From contig CP136063.1 of assembly GCA_032622095.1 (NCBI GenBank), positions 36,496,106 to 36,560,105 on the forward strand: a DNA stretch of 64,000 nt, written 5' to 3'. Both the position numbers and the translations under genes were made by a program. Below the pieces are notes generated by a model. It was not told the origin of the DNA. It did no database searches and saw only the letters and a list, made by a program, of their open reading frames with translations. This DNA is from Siphonodentalium dalli. Lineage: Eukaryota; Mollusca; Scaphopoda; Gadilida; Siphonodentaliidae. Each line of letters begins with the position of its first letter. Position 1 is the first letter of the stretch. This document shows, in pieces, positions 20,725 to 33,047 of the stretch.

Positions 20725-23698
20725 ATGATCGAAAATATCTCGAGGATAGAAAAAAGAAGAAACAACTTAATCATAGATACTCACCACCTGCAGACAATCT
20801 GATTAACCGTGAGTAAATTTCTTTTATCTTCTGATTGATAAAAAACAATATGCAAGAAAACTTTAAAAAAGTTGTAGTAAAGATGGATACTGCAAAGGTT
20901 TCATTTTTATGAATGATACTGCTGCATGATATTAACATGATAAAGACAAATACACATCTGAAAAGTTATCGAATAAATATATAAAAGCAATGTCTGTATC
21001 GTACGACGGGTGGCCATTTTTATAGGCTCCTTCATTTCTGGACCAATCAGCATGCTCAGTGGCCATGCGAGTAACATGGGTGGGGTTAATCAATGCCCAA
21101 CTTCTAGCTGTTTTCTACACAATCTTGATTGTTGCCTGGTCTGGTTAATTTAATTTTAGTATACCCAGGCTTTCTGCCAGTAGGGCAGAGGTCCCTTTAA
21201 ATGTCCCCTCCCCCCAGCCAATTTTTCCCCTTCTGTCATACCACAGGACATATTCCATATGATTCTACTGATTCTATCTTCATGTCGTAAAATATATATA
21301 TCACTCCATTTTCTGACGTTTTCTCAGAACTTTCTCAAATAAATGTAAACCAAATTTTCTACAGGGGTCCTGTGTCAGCGATCTATTGTCTAAATTCTGA
21401 ATGATTATATACAAGATTATGTTGTTTTTCAGTTATAGACACAGAAGTTGCTGAGAAAGTTAAAAAACGTAAACCTGCCGACCAAGAGTCTGAAACGAAC
21501 TGAAATGAACCAAGTCCGAAACGAACCAAAGAACCGGAACTTGTAGAAGATTTGAATAAACCCAAGGATAATATTCAAGAGCTGGGATCTTCAGAAGGTA
21601 TGACCAATTATCAGAAAGTCATTATTAATCATTTTAAGTTGTTTTCGTATTTTGTAACCAGCCGTCCTACTGTTTGTGTCCGTTCGCCTGTTCAAATATT
21701 TTGATTTGAGGATGATTAAATTTTAGTTTGGGTTTATATGTGGAATTCAAAAATTTGGTATTGCTTTGCGAGCAATATCAGCCAAAAATACAGATCAAGT
21801 TTGATTCTGGGTTCGCTCTGAACATTTTTTTTACCAAGTTATGACCCTTTTCAAATTTTATGACTTGGAATCTCCAGACTGGTTTATATGAACTGAACCA
21901 AAATTTGTATGTTAGTTTATCAGCGCAAAATATAGGTCAAGTTCGAATATGATTTGGAGTATTTTATGTGGAGTTAGTGACCCTTTTTTTTTTTACTTTG
22001 CTCAGTGTCAGCCCAACATACAGGTTAATTTTGAATATCTCAATCCGAATATATTTGTATTTTGCGGTAGCACAATTCAAATGGCTAACAGGTATATTTT
22101 TCCACTCTACACCTGTGCTCTTGTTTATAAATATCCTTAGAACCGTGAGTTTGTTACCTATTTAAAGGTTTAATTTCAGATGTTGACATTGTTCTTGAAT
22201 AATAAATATACAACTTTATTCGGTTCCGACTGATTTAGTTAATTTTACTACTGTATGTTGCAGATTCTTCAGACGAAAGAGAAATTCCCTTGATTACATT
22301 GTCATCATTGGTGACAAAACAAAGGGGCACGGCCAGCAACAAAAACAGGTACATAATCAACCTAATTGTCATTTATCTTGGGAAATGTTTTGTAGTGAAA
22401 TTCTTATCTTGGGCTCATGAATATGGTTCATTGAGAAAAACGTACCCCAATTTATATCTAGATTAAGGTTCAAACAAACATCAACTAATCAGTCGAGTTA
22501 AACTTTTCTTGGTGGAGTCATGACTCCCATTTGATATCGGTGATCTAAAATTCAGGATCGATAATTGAACTGTGGAATAAAATATTTTCGTATCAGGAGA
22601 ATATCTGTGAAACATGTATATGTTGTTTCTACTAGTCAATCAAATGACATATCTTGAGCATGTGGATTATTCCAACAACGATGTATAAAAGTAATTTACA
22701 TTTTACAGGACCTGTATATACTTTATCTTAAAGATGAACGTATTTCATTCTTTGTCATGGTGTGATTGTTGCTTGTGCTAATAAGTCCATACAATCTGTC
22801 ACAATACTAACTGACTATAATGTTCCTCAATAAAATGGTAACATACTGGATTCGATGCATGTGCCAAATAGCCGATTTTCAGGGCCCTATTAATATGCAC
22901 AATTTTACCTTGATACGTAATTAACTCAAACAAACTTCAGCTGAAGTTACAAATTTCACTGGAGTTTCACTTATTAGTAATAGTCATTTCTTTGCCCGAG
23001 ATATTATTATGACCTTTTAGTAATTTTAGCAAATTCAACCCAGTGACGATAGCTCACTACTAGTATTCAGTGTAACTACCAAAAACTTGACCCAACAACT
23101 TTGATGCGAACATCTTGTTCCACTGTAGTTTAGTCCCACTTTCCAACTTTTAAATTGATGTACATTTATAAACCCAACTTCCTGAATCAATAATATGGAA
23201 GAAACCTAATAATTGTGTTGAATAATTCTTTTCAGTGACAGGAGAATGATGGCGCTAGAGAAGGAGGTGGAAGAGCTCAAGAATGAGCTACGATGCTTTA
23301 AACGTCGTGTTTGCTTGCTTAAGCAAGAATGAACAGAGAGGGTTTCTGATCAACAGGTGTCTAAATCTAAAGAGGATGACGAAATGCTGTACAATGGCTA
23401 TAGGAAATCAGACCTTAGCCACTCTGTCGAGAAAGTAGGGATGACAGAGGGCGTTGATGCACTGCTTAGAAACTGTTTTCTCTGGAGGAGATCCGGGGTT
23501 CTTCCCCCGAGTGGAAAATGTAGTGCAAAATCTGGGGCTGATGGTCCGAGGCCCACTATGGACCAGGAAAATGTCCGTATTATGAGTGCTGTCCTTCGGG
23601 ACAGATTTAGTGAAGTGTTTGCAAGAAAGACAATGGTAGAGAAGGTCCAGAAGATCCAGAAAGTGGAAAGGATGAAATTTAAAAAGATCTCATCTTAA
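20725..23698 (+). pseudogene. four-exon gene: Lys-rich linker, coiled coil and BEN-like domain, with two in-frame TGA codons
   Basis: Exons 20725-20808, 21433-21597, 22264-22348 and 23236-23698 have canonical AG/GT borders and agreeing phases (1-1, 1-1, 2-2). The product starts with a charged region (DDRKYLEDRKKKK), then a basic/acidic linker, DSSDEREIPLITLSSLV, a coiled coil (MMALEKEVEELKNEL) and a C-terminal domain (EGVDALLRNCFLWRRSGVL, DQENVRIMSAVLRDRF). The last resembles the BEN domain, a DNA- or chromatin-binding module often preceded by a coiled coil. TGA interrupts the frame at 21501-21503 and 23330-23332; the rest is open. Both would be CGA (Arg) before a CpG deamination. That suggests a young pseudogene, although a sequencing variant or stop-codon readthrough cannot be excluded. 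The first exon with the start codon was not found. BEN assignment is by pattern only. Confidence 0.55.
21670..22060. repeat. diverged intronic repeat with about 150-bp periodicity
   Basis: Phrases such as AAATACAGATCAAGTTTGAT, AATTTGGTAT and TTATGACCCTTTT recur with variation. This is the same old repeat family as 16740-17170. It sits in the second intron of the BEN-like gene. Confidence 0.45.
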
Positions 23699-24695
23699 AT
23701 TGTATCCTTTCTTACTTTCTGTAAATAATCTGTACTCTTGATCCAAATAAGCATACCCATGTTTATTAATTTTTGGAAAAGTTGCCACCTGTATGGTGCT
23801 TATTTGTGTTCGTTAATACTAATGTTTATTTTAAGCAGGATTTTCAAGAAATTTATAATACATAATAGATTTGCTTCCATTTTGTAAATTGCCACCCTGT
23901 ACTCTTAATCCACCAAAAACTCTTATGGATTTAGCAGAATTTTTCACTTGTACTCTTATTCACTTGTACTCTTATCAGGTTATTTGGTATGTTAAATATC
24001 AATAAATTCTATCAGAAAAAAACAACCAAGATATTTTTGTATTCCTTGCCAGCTGATTGAAAGGGAGTTCAATTAAGGTTATTTCATCATAGTGTTCAAA
24101 TGTATTGTGTGTCCGTTACGACAGTTCATGTTATTTAATTGACTTTATGAACAGTTCATGAACAGTTCATAAAACTTCAGTTTGAGTTCATGAACTGTTC
24201 ATGAATTATTCACAAACTTTATTCAAGAAGTATTCATGAACTTAAAATTGGACATGTTCATAAACCTTAAGTTTCATGAATAATTCATGAACTCAAAACA
24301 ATTCATGAATCTGAAAGTTTCATGAATATTCATGAACCCAAAATGTTGATGAACTAGATATTTCATGAACCTTGTTCATGAACCTTTCTGTTGTCCAATT
24401 TTAAGTTCATGAATGAATCATGAACATTCGTGAATACTTAATGAACAAAGTTCATGAATCATTCATGAACAATTCATGATCATATCGCAGGGGTTCTTCT
24501 CTACTACATATTTAGAGATCCATAAATTAATTAACTGTTTTAATGCTGTTCTCAAACAACAGCAAACTTATGATGGGCCTCAATGGCCTCTTATGAGTAA
24601 TTCCGTAAATGTATAAATGATCATCTCAACAACAGCAAAGAATAGCATCTATATGTACAAATTAAACTCATCAAAAGAAGAGATTTTCTGAAATG
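23699..24695. other. 3' flank of the BEN-like gene, then a TTCATGAA-rich cluster
   Basis: Polyadenylation-type AATAAA lies near 24001. From about 24118 to 24482 the sequence is packed with TTCATGAA, GTTCATGAAC and near variants on both strands; the cluster is entered separately. No gene was seen after it until 24696. Confidence 0.5.
24118..24482. repeat. cluster of TTCATGAA palindromes
   Basis: Roughly two dozen occurrences of TTCATGAA, TTCATGA or TCATGAA lie within 365 bp, often extended to GTTCATGAAC. Spacing is irregular, so this is not a simple tandem repeat. It may be an expanded short palindrome or a cluster of binding sites. Confidence 0.6.
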
Positions 24696-24958
24696 AGAAT
24701 TGAAATCTGGCTAAGAGATGGAGCTGTGGAAATTGTTGTCGTCTGCGACATGACAACTGATGGCGGAGGATGGATCGTCATCCAACAGAGAAGGGACAGA
24801 ACCACGGATTTCTAAACATGCTGGGCACAGATGGCGCTGTGGAAATCATTGTCGTCTGCGATATGACGACAGATGGAGGAGGATGGACCGTTATACAACA
24901 AAGAAGGAACGAGTCCACTGAATTTTAAAGAGGCTAGACACAGTATGACAACAAGCGG
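24696..24958 (+). pseudogene. tandem pair of fibrinogen-related domain (FReD) exon remnants
   Basis: Copy 1 (24696-24815) and copy 2 (24830-24958) encode the start of a fibrinogen C-terminal domain. The motifs [20 protein letters not shown] and [19 protein letters not shown] match the family hallmark CDM-x-TDGGGWTVIQRR. Copy 1 ends in TAA just after TDF. Copy 2 has TAA and TAG where the family normally has Tyr and Trp, then continues recognisably (TQYDNK). Both are one-base nonsense changes from the expected codons. FReD proteins are secreted recognition lectins, much expanded in molluscs. These are decayed, locally duplicated pieces with no visible splice partners. Confidence 0.7.
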
Positions 24959-25129
24959 CGAAAATATACATAAATAGGTAGGTAGTCACTGGACTGGATA
25001 GGTTTAACAAATCTTGAGACGATTGCCGGCAGCCATGTTTTAAATCAAAATCGTTCAAATCTGATATCTCCCAATGAGGGGTGAACCTAAACATGCATGT
25101 AAATTTTTAAAATATTTCTCCGATAAATG

Positions 25130-25345
25130 TGGGCTGCACGGTGTGTCGATAGATTCAAATTTGAAATTCAAGATGGCTGCATGCATTTAAAAAAAATTCT
25201 AGATGTCACCTCGAAGATGCATATAAAGTTTGATGACGATCGGATGAGATATTTGACCAGGAACCTGTACGGTGTGAACAGACACAGGGATGGATGCCAA
25301 CCCATGGCAATAGCTCAAACTTAACTTTACCAAGTCGAACTAACG
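25130..25345 (+). repeat. single diverged satellite monomer plus 3' element end
   Basis: CAAGATGGCTGC followed by TATAAAGTTTGATGACGATC is a diverged copy of the 162-bp monomer. It leads into CCATGGCAATAGCTCAAAC and a degenerate hairpin like the right ends at 29832 and 42298. The left end of this copy is not recognisable. Confidence 0.55.
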
Positions 25346-25399
25346 AGAGGTCATTCACAATCGGCAAATCAGATGCATGAATGCATGAATGATGAGTAG

Positions 25400-25830
25400 T
25401 CTATCCGGACTTCGATACTATGTGTACAATACTGTGGTATGGGTCCGGACTTTGATACTATGTGTACAATACTATGGTATGGGTACACACAAAAATCAAA
25501 CATTATCTATAGATGTGAGCAGACAATAAAATTATTGTGTGCAAGATATACGGCACGCCTTCATTTTACAAAATCGAAGGTTTGAGAAGAATCAAGATAT
25601 GTCACACAATTCTGGACACAGGTTTTCATACTATCATCTTGTATTATAAATGAAATATATTATAGTTTACACGTCACATGAGTTACACAATTCTGGACAC
25701 AGGTTTTCATGCTATCATCTTGTATTATAAATGAAATATATTATAGTTTACATGTCACACGAGTTACACAATTCTGGACACAGGTTTCATGCCATCATCT
25801 TGTATTATAAATGAAATATATTTGAAAGAT
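25400..25830. repeat. two short tandem arrays (about 41 bp x2 and 81 bp x3)
   Basis: A segment with GTCCGGACTT and TACTATGTGTACAATACT is duplicated at about 25402-25481. An 81-bp unit with ACAATTCTGGACACAGG then repeats at 25606, 25687 and 25768. Confidence 0.65.
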
Positions 25831-26044
25831 CATTCAGAACTTGTGTGAAGCATACTCAGTAAATCCCGATGCGTACAAGAACGCATGTTGATATCAGATT
25901 GCTTGGAGAGAGAAATCGCGATAAAGAAGTTACATGTATGCTTTCTCAGAAACCTAGTTCTACTGCCTCCGAACCACCAAATTCATCTCAGCACGCTCTC
26001 TTTTGGCGCCACAGGATTCACTGCAGACATTGTTCCGATTCTCA

Positions 26045-26085
26045 ATGAAAGTGTCAATGACACTGCAGCTCAACTTGGAAAGGGA
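26045..26085 (+). repeat. isolated 5' end of the satellite-bearing element family
   Basis: ATGAAAGTGTCAATGACAC followed by GCAGCTCAACTTGGAAAGG matches the left ends at 28184 and 33048. The sequence beyond diverges and no satellite follows. Confidence 0.6.
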
Positions 26086-27948
26086 ATAATTTCATGTGAA
26101 CAAATACATATTAGTTATTTAATACTTTGTGATATGTTATACCATAATACCCATGATGGTGGGCAATCAAATAAGGTTAAAACCTTGGAACTATTTGTTT
26201 ATAGTACGCAAGAATATACGTTGGAATGTCGTTTTGGTATGGTAGTGTAACTTGTGTATGTAAGCAGTACTTTTCATCGATGTCATGCCTAGAAGTAACT
26301 GTTAACTACGTATGCTGCACAATTCCGTTGCGGCGTCCTCTGCCTTTGATGTTGCCGCCGACGTTTGACGGTCATCTTCAAAGTATTATGTGTGCGACAT
26401 CGAAATGTTAATTATGTTTATTGTTTAACTGTGAATATTAATTTACTATTAGTGCTACTGTGCTAGATACATTTCCGAAGCGGTTGCCGGTAATATAAAC
26501 TATTAATTTTTTCATTATTTCTTGCAATTCTTTTTTGAAAATGTCCAGGTTATACACGGCAGTAATTGTGACTGCATCCCCGTCACCCCAGGGTCCCCCA
26601 CAAAAGTTCAAATATCTCCCACTGTCTACCTATGTCCTCGTTAACTTCATTGTAAGTGCACGCCTTTCGCCTCAATTTTACCGATTATTGTGATGCACGT
26701 GACCTGCCGAAATACGTAGTGGCAGCTTGGGAGTCTTGATCGAGATTAGCTTTACTTCGTGCAATTTTGCACAGTTACTGTCACGTCGTGTATGCAGTTT
26801 GCTCTAACTTTGCCAGAAACATCGGCAATATGGGCACTTCGCAGTACTTAATAGTATAAAGGGCCTGTTAAAAACTACATCGGGACGAATGAGACTATGA
26901 GGGCATGAGTATTCCTTGTTGTATACGAAATAAAACAGTGTAAATCAAAATGGATGTTAAGAAGTCATCGTAATTGCGCATTTATCAATTGTTTACCTGG
27001 ATGTAATACAGGATGCATATATTACCGATTAATCGACTAACCGTCGATTATAGCTGCCGATTAGTCGATTGAAAACTCATAGTCGTGGCAACCCTAGTTA
27101 ACATAGTCGGATATTCAAACACTCAATAGAAAACATCGTCTGAACTTACCTAACATAAAAATATTTACGTGTAGTTTCTGAGCACAACTGTCTGAGACAA
27201 ACTAACAAAAACGATATTCACTATATTCAGTTGATGTATAAAAATAGCAGTGTGCGTCAATAAAAGACTTAATATGGATATATTTTTTTAAACATGGATC
27301 CACAATAGAGCTAATAAAGACAAGCCCGCAAACCTGGCTAAAGGTGTGAATGGGAAGACGGCCATGAAGGAGCCAAGATCGACAGGCTATAATGGTTTCT
27401 GCAGTGAAAGAATAAAAGGTAATCTAGTTAGTATTTACCGGTATGTGTACCATATAAAGTTATGAACCATTCAGTCGCATCGCGATTTCCGGTTCTCGAT
27501 GCGATTCATGATTCATTTCATTGCCGATTCGATTCTGTATTTTTGAATTGTCGCAACCCAGAATATTACCGCAAAATGATTCAACTACACTCATTGAAAA
27601 CATTTCTTATCATATCCAGATGTGAATAAATATTAAGAACTAAAATTAGTTTCATTGATAAGGGTACAATAGTGAACAGTTATCATAATAAGTTATCATA
27701 ATCATTAAGATTTTCGACTAACCATGCACATGACGATGAATTCTCCATTGTAAACGTAATTATGTGTGTGAATAAATAAATAGATTAAGTAAACATTGAA
27801 CATATAAATGTAATACATTAAATAAATTATGGGAATTACAACCCGCTCACAGTTTAAAATTTCAATAAGGATATTCACCATTTCCATTTGGTCACTCTAC
27901 CAGATTGTTTCACATGACTTTAATATCTTATATTTCAGGACAGGCCGG
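26086..27948. other. non-coding, with one hAT-like terminal fragment
   Basis: Around 27018-27096 repeated CGATTAATCGAC / GATTAGTCGATT motifs end in GTGGCAACCCTAG, a typical hAT-element end. The opposite end was not found. The frames at 25885-26250 and 26226-26411 lack coding character. Nothing else was recognised. Confidence 0.4.
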
Positions 27949-28171
27949 GATACCTTGATGTGAAGATGCATAATTGTGTACAGGTCAAGATACCAGTGAT
28001 AACGATAGAAATGAACAGGCCGGGATACAGGGATGTGAAGATGCGTCATTGTATACAGGTCAAGATACCAGTGATAACGATAGAAGTGAACAGGCCAGGA
28101 TACCGGGATGTGAAGCTGATTTGAATAGACTGTACCATTCGGATATTGAAATATTGTTTTTTTATGATTAA
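27949..28171 (+). CDS. possible exon with a 25-residue repeat
   Basis: A good acceptor (TATTTCAG, ends 27948) opens onto a 75-bp tandem repeat, about 2.4 copies, with markers at 27980 and 28055. Because 75 is a multiple of three, the frame starting near 27974 reads repeats of TGQDTSDNDRNEQAGIQGCE and ends at 28171. The repeat alone could explain the open frame, and no family is recognised. The element at 28184 starts immediately after the stop. Confidence 0.3.
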
Positions 28172-28183
28172 GCCAAAAAAAAA

Positions 28184-29832
28184 TGAAACTGTCAATGACA
28201 CTGTAGCTCAACTTGGAAAGGGAATAATTTAATGTATTACAGTCAATGGAGCGATTAGGAATGTGGAAAGTTGAATGTCTAATACTAGTTTATAGACATG
28301 AAGAGAAAAGTTAAATCCAATATGGCTGCTGGCGGCCATGTTTTCGGCCGAATGACCCCAAAATGAGTCGTTCCCATCTACATGTCATCGTTAACATCCA
28401 TGACAAATTTTATGAAGATCAGACTAAAGGTACGACCTGTAGCCCATGCTAAAGAATTTAGTCATACAAAGAGTAAAATCCAAGATGGCTGCTGGCGGCC
28501 ATGTTTTTTGGCCGAATGACCCCAAAATGACTCGTTCCCATCTCCATCTCATTATTAACATTCATGACAAATTTTATGATGATCAGACTAAAGGTACAAC
28601 CTGTAGCCCGTGCTAAAGGATTTAGTCATACAAAGAGTAAAATCAAAGATGGCTGTTGGCGACCATGTTTTTTGGCCGATTGACCCCAAAATTACTCGTT
28701 CCCATCTACATGTCATTGTTAACATCCATGACAAATTTTATAATGATCAGACTAAAGGTACGACCTGTAGCCCGTGCTAAAGAATTTAGTCATACAAAGA
28801 GTAAAATCCAAGATGGCTGCTGGCGGCCATGTTTTTTGGCCAAATAACCCCAAAATTACTCGTTCCCATCTACATGTCAATATTAACATCCGTAACAAAT
28901 TTCATGATGATCAGACAAACAGTACGAACTGTGGCCGGTGCTAATGGATTAAATTTTTAAATGCAAGATGGCTGCTGGCGGCCATCTTTTTAGTCCGAAT
29001 GACCCCGAAATGACTCGTTCCCATCTACATTCCAATTTCAACAGCCATGACAAATTTTATGATGATCAGACTAAATGTACGACCTGTAGCCCGTGCTAAA
29101 GGATTTAGTCATACAAAGAGTAAAATCCAAGATGGCTGCTGGCAGCCATGTTTTTGACCGAATGACCCCAAAATGACTCGTTCCCATCTACATGTCATTA
29201 TTAACATTCTTGACAAATTTTATGATGATCAGACTAAAGGTACGACCTGTAGCCCGTGCTAAAGGATTTAGTCATACAAAGAGTAAAATACAAGATGGCT
29301 GCTGGCGGCCATGTTTTTTGGCCGAATGACCCCAAAATGACTTGTTCCCATCTACATGTCATTATTAACATTCTTGACAAATTTTATGATGATCAGACTA
29401 AAAGTACGACCTGTAGCCCGTGCTAAAGAATTTAGTCATACAAAGAGTAAAATCCAAGATGGCTGCTGGAGGCCATGTTTTTGGGCCGAATGATCCCAAA
29501 ATTACTCGTTCCCATCTACATGTCAATATTAACATCCATGACAAATTTCATGATGATCAAACAAACAGTACGGCCTGTAGCCCGTGCTAATGGATTGAAT
29601 TTTGAAATCCAAGATGGCCAATAGCGGCCATGTTTATTTTCCGAATGACCCCAAAATTAATCATTCTGGTCTAAATGTTGATGTCAACAGCTATGACAAA
29701 TTTCATAATAATCCAACCAAAGGTACGACCTGTAGCCTGCATTGTTGACGCCTTACGTACACACGCACACACGGACGACGGACGACAAAGCCATGGCAAT
29801 AGCTCAAACTTTACAAAGTAAAGTTGAGCTAA
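28184..29832 (+). mobile_element. Helentron-associated/pearl-like non-autonomous element with nine satellite monomers
   Basis: The left end reads TGAAACTGTCAATGACAC followed by TGTAGCTCAACTTGG. Then come a unique leader of about 100 bp, roughly nine monomers of about 162 bp (28313-29735), an ACGG-like microsatellite (about 29760-29785) and a 3' hairpin ending AAGTTGAGCTAA. The subterminal inverted repeat TAGCTCAACTT / AAGTTGAGCTA, the tandem core, the 3' hairpin and the CTAA end together match the layout of Helentron-associated elements and bivalve pearls. No protein is encoded. The same leader and ends flank the 33048 element. Confidence 0.65.
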
Positions 29833-31227
29833 AAATGATTGTATGTTTCCGCTAACGGAGCGAAAAAAAATAGGGGAGGTAGGTAGGGAAATTTTTATTT
29901 TGATATTTTTTATCCAGCTGCAGAAATATTGAATACCTCAACTGAAGTGACATAAAATGCCAACTTGTGCTGTGGGGAAAGTAATACTTGATAAACACAG
30001 TGGAAATGTACATTAAGATTGATGAAAGTATGTTTTTTATTATTCAATTTGGCTATAAACTTGGTACGAAATTGATGTAACTAACTTTTTATAAGCATTT
30101 CACCCATAATACCACCATTATACCGTACTTGTATTGTGACTACTACATCCCATTGTCTGGAGGTAGCCAGTACACCCAACCTAGTATGCCTGGTTTTTGG
30201 AAACAGTAGCTGTACCTCTAACATATGTGGTGATAACCTCTATACATGTATAAATACAGATACACACCCACCATGTCTGTTGATAGTGTTCCTACCAGTA
30301 CTCTCGGACTCCAAATAACAGTGCAGGGGGAATTCCATTGAAAGTTATTAACAGTGTGGAATCTCGGAGTAAAACATCAACTAAAGTTGTAAGCAAATCA
30401 ATTTGGTATCAGAATCATATAGAAATCCTGAGTTTGTGCTGATTTTAATTTTCATAGCCTCAAATTAATAAACGTGCAGACCCAAATAAGCACTGTGCAG
30501 GGGGAAATTTCCCAAGAAAATAAACCCAAGAGTATGTTCCATAAGTCCCAAACAAGGCATACAGGTAAAGCAGGCATGAGATCCATTCTCATGAAATTAA
30601 AATTGCAAAATTCATGCCCATCAATCCACAACCCATCACACACCTGGGGCTTTTGAGACGACTGTCACTTCATGGTCACTTTTCACAGGGATATGTTAGA
30701 AACTATGTGTTTTGCACACTAATTATTATCAATTTTTATGAGCATTAGTGGTAAAAACAGTAAAAAAAAACGATAAGATTGTATAAGGATATTGCTATGG
30801 ATACAAATTATTATTATAATTATGATTATTGTAATAAAACTGCATCCGTCGGTCCATCCGACTGATCAGCTGGACTTACGTATCTCATCTTAAATATGAA
30901 GACACAACATTTTCGAATCATGTATACACATCTATTAATAGAATCATGTATATGTTCTGGCATCTAAAATATGAGGCTGTGTGAGATTTGGTAGATAAGA
31001 TCTGACCCGCATTGCAAAAATCTGTGTTAGTTGACTGTGAGAACAAAAAGTCAATATATAAGAGACTTTCTTCGGGTCATGTGCCAGTGGTGCACAATAC
31101 TTAGCAGAAACAACAAACTCTGCGGCCACTCATAAATTAATAAATGATACTATGCATATACTCTGTGGATCTTGTGTCATATAAAATGTTAGGACATTCA
31201 CATGGACTAACTATGGATAATCATAAG
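29833..31227. other. non-coding; no feature recognised
   Basis: AT-rich sequence without supported exons. The frames at 30136-30318, 30452-30643, 30474-30656 and 30944-31129 are short and unsupported. Confidence 0.4.
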
Positions 31228-31670
31228 GATTATACGAGACATTCGAGCTAAACCTACCTGTTGGATACGAGACTTTCGAACTAAACCTACCTGTTGGATA
31301 CGAGACTTTCGAGCTAAACCTACCTGTTGGATACGAGACTTTCGAACTAAACCTACCTGTTGGATACGAGACTTTCGAACTAAACCTACCTGTTGGACAC
31401 GAGACATTTGGATACGAAACATTCGAGCTAAACCTACCTGTTGGATACAAGACTTTCGAACTAAACCTACCTGTTGGATACGAGACTTTCGAACTAAACC
31501 TACCTGTTGGACACGAGACATTAGGATACGAAACATTCGAGCTAAAACTACATGTTGGATAGGATATGAGCCATTCGAACTAAACCTACCTGTTGGATAC
31601 GAGACTTTCGAGCTAAACCTATATGTTGGATACGAGACATTCGAATTAACCGAATACATGTTGGATATGG
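31228..31670. repeat. 33-bp minisatellite, about 13 copies
   Basis: The unit contains TACGAGACTTTCGAACTAAA and CCTACCTGTTGGA. Several copies carry an 18-bp insertion-like variation (GGACACGAGACATTTGG). Because 33 is a multiple of three, minus-strand frames stay open through the array (31207-31659), but these are repeat translations. Confidence 0.75.
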
Positions 31671-32936
31671 GAAATTCGATTCATTCATTACGAGGAAGGA
31701 TTATATATTAAAGGATTATATATTAAAGCATCATTCATTCATTCACAAACAAGATGATTCATAACCACAGATTATACGAGACATTCGAGTGATTAGCTAT
31801 TCATTGACCAAAGATTGTCCGAACACGTGATATCAAATTACGCCCACAAATATATTAGGGCACGAGCTAACAGTATACACATCTATGAATGGATTAGTTA
31901 AAGTTAAGAATTTTACTAAAAAGATTACAACAGTATTCAAATGTGAAAATACAGAGTGACCCACCATATCGGATGAAGTCAAAAGCTATCTCTAAAGAAT
32001 TCCTGTTATCCGTGCAAAAGACTGAAGTTGGGAAGAAGAAGGAGGAATAAGAAGTTGGTATAAAAACCAAGCACTATTTTGACAATTTTCAATACGACAT
32101 AAAGGACGACGACCAAGTTAATAGGAACGAAAAAGCAGGGTTTCCGCTATAGGGTTGGAATAGTACTAAGGAATTTTAAAAGGTGAATTTATTTTATATC
32201 TTGTGAGTGTACACTCTAAACGCGTTGTTAAATTGAAACAGGAAGTGATCAGAACTGACATCGCTAGGAGCTGTGCCTTTGAGGTCGGTTAGTTACGTTG
32301 CGGTTGTATGTAATCAGCCTTAATATATTCCGATTACGTTATGCATCCGAAACATCTGCTGTGTCTTCCACAGTGAGTCTTTTAACATTAACGAGCACGT
32401 TTAACTCGGGATTAAAATTACTGGTTTTCTGTACATGTACTTCGTAAATTAATATATATCTAATAAATTTACTAGTTTAAAAGTTACAGGTACATGTATA
32501 AGGTTTGATAGCTTGGCACTTGGGCAGAAATGGAACAAAACAATCTGCCGTTTCTACTCTCACACGATTCTATTGGCCGATATAATGAAAGTAGTTCAAC
32601 CAGTGCTAAAAGTAAAACAGGCTACTTTTACCTGGATTTTTCCCCTTGACGGCTACCGGCCCCATTCCCCTACCCCTAGTGGAAACCCTGGAAAAAGTTA
32701 AATATGACGGCCACTTCAGGTGTGGCTGGAGATATGAATGTTATTTATAATGATAACCTTTCCATATGGAACATTTTTAATTTTAGAGACAATAAAAATT
32801 CTCAATTTCATATACATGTGTAAGCTCACTAGAAAATGAAAGGAAACATCCACATTTATTTGTGAGAGACTGATGCGGATCATAGGTGAGTAGCCCAAAG
32901 GAGAACTCCTCAATAGATCTTCGCTGCCCAAAGTAA
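31671..32936. other. non-coding; no feature recognised
   Basis: Short echoes of the neighbouring minisatellite (ATTATACGAGACATTCGAG) persist to about 31790. No exon was found. The frames at 32513-32701 and 32716-32931 are unsupported. Confidence 0.4.
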
Positions 32937-33047
32937 AAAAGGTGATGTATTCATTGAACTAGTCACTATACCATATCATCCTGTGTCTCAAATAAGGTGA
33001 CGTATTCATTGAACTAGTCACTATACCATATAATCCTGTGTCTCAAA
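32937..33047. repeat. 55-bp tandem repeat, two copies, left part of an interrupted array
   Basis: The unit contains GGTGACGTATTCATTG, ACTAGTCACTATACC and CCTGTGTCTCAAATAA. The second copy breaks off at CTCAAA(T), where the 9.25-kb element begins. The repeat resumes with TAAGGTGACG at 42299, so the element inserted into this array. Confidence 0.8.

Noticed and set aside
23330-23332. TGA as selenocysteine in the BEN-like gene
   Set aside because: No redox motif and no recognisable SECIS-like element in the 3' flank, and a CpG-type mutation explains both TGA codons.
31207-31659. 150-residue minus-strand frame
   Set aside because: It is a translation of the 33-bp minisatellite; several frames are open simply because the period is divisible by three.
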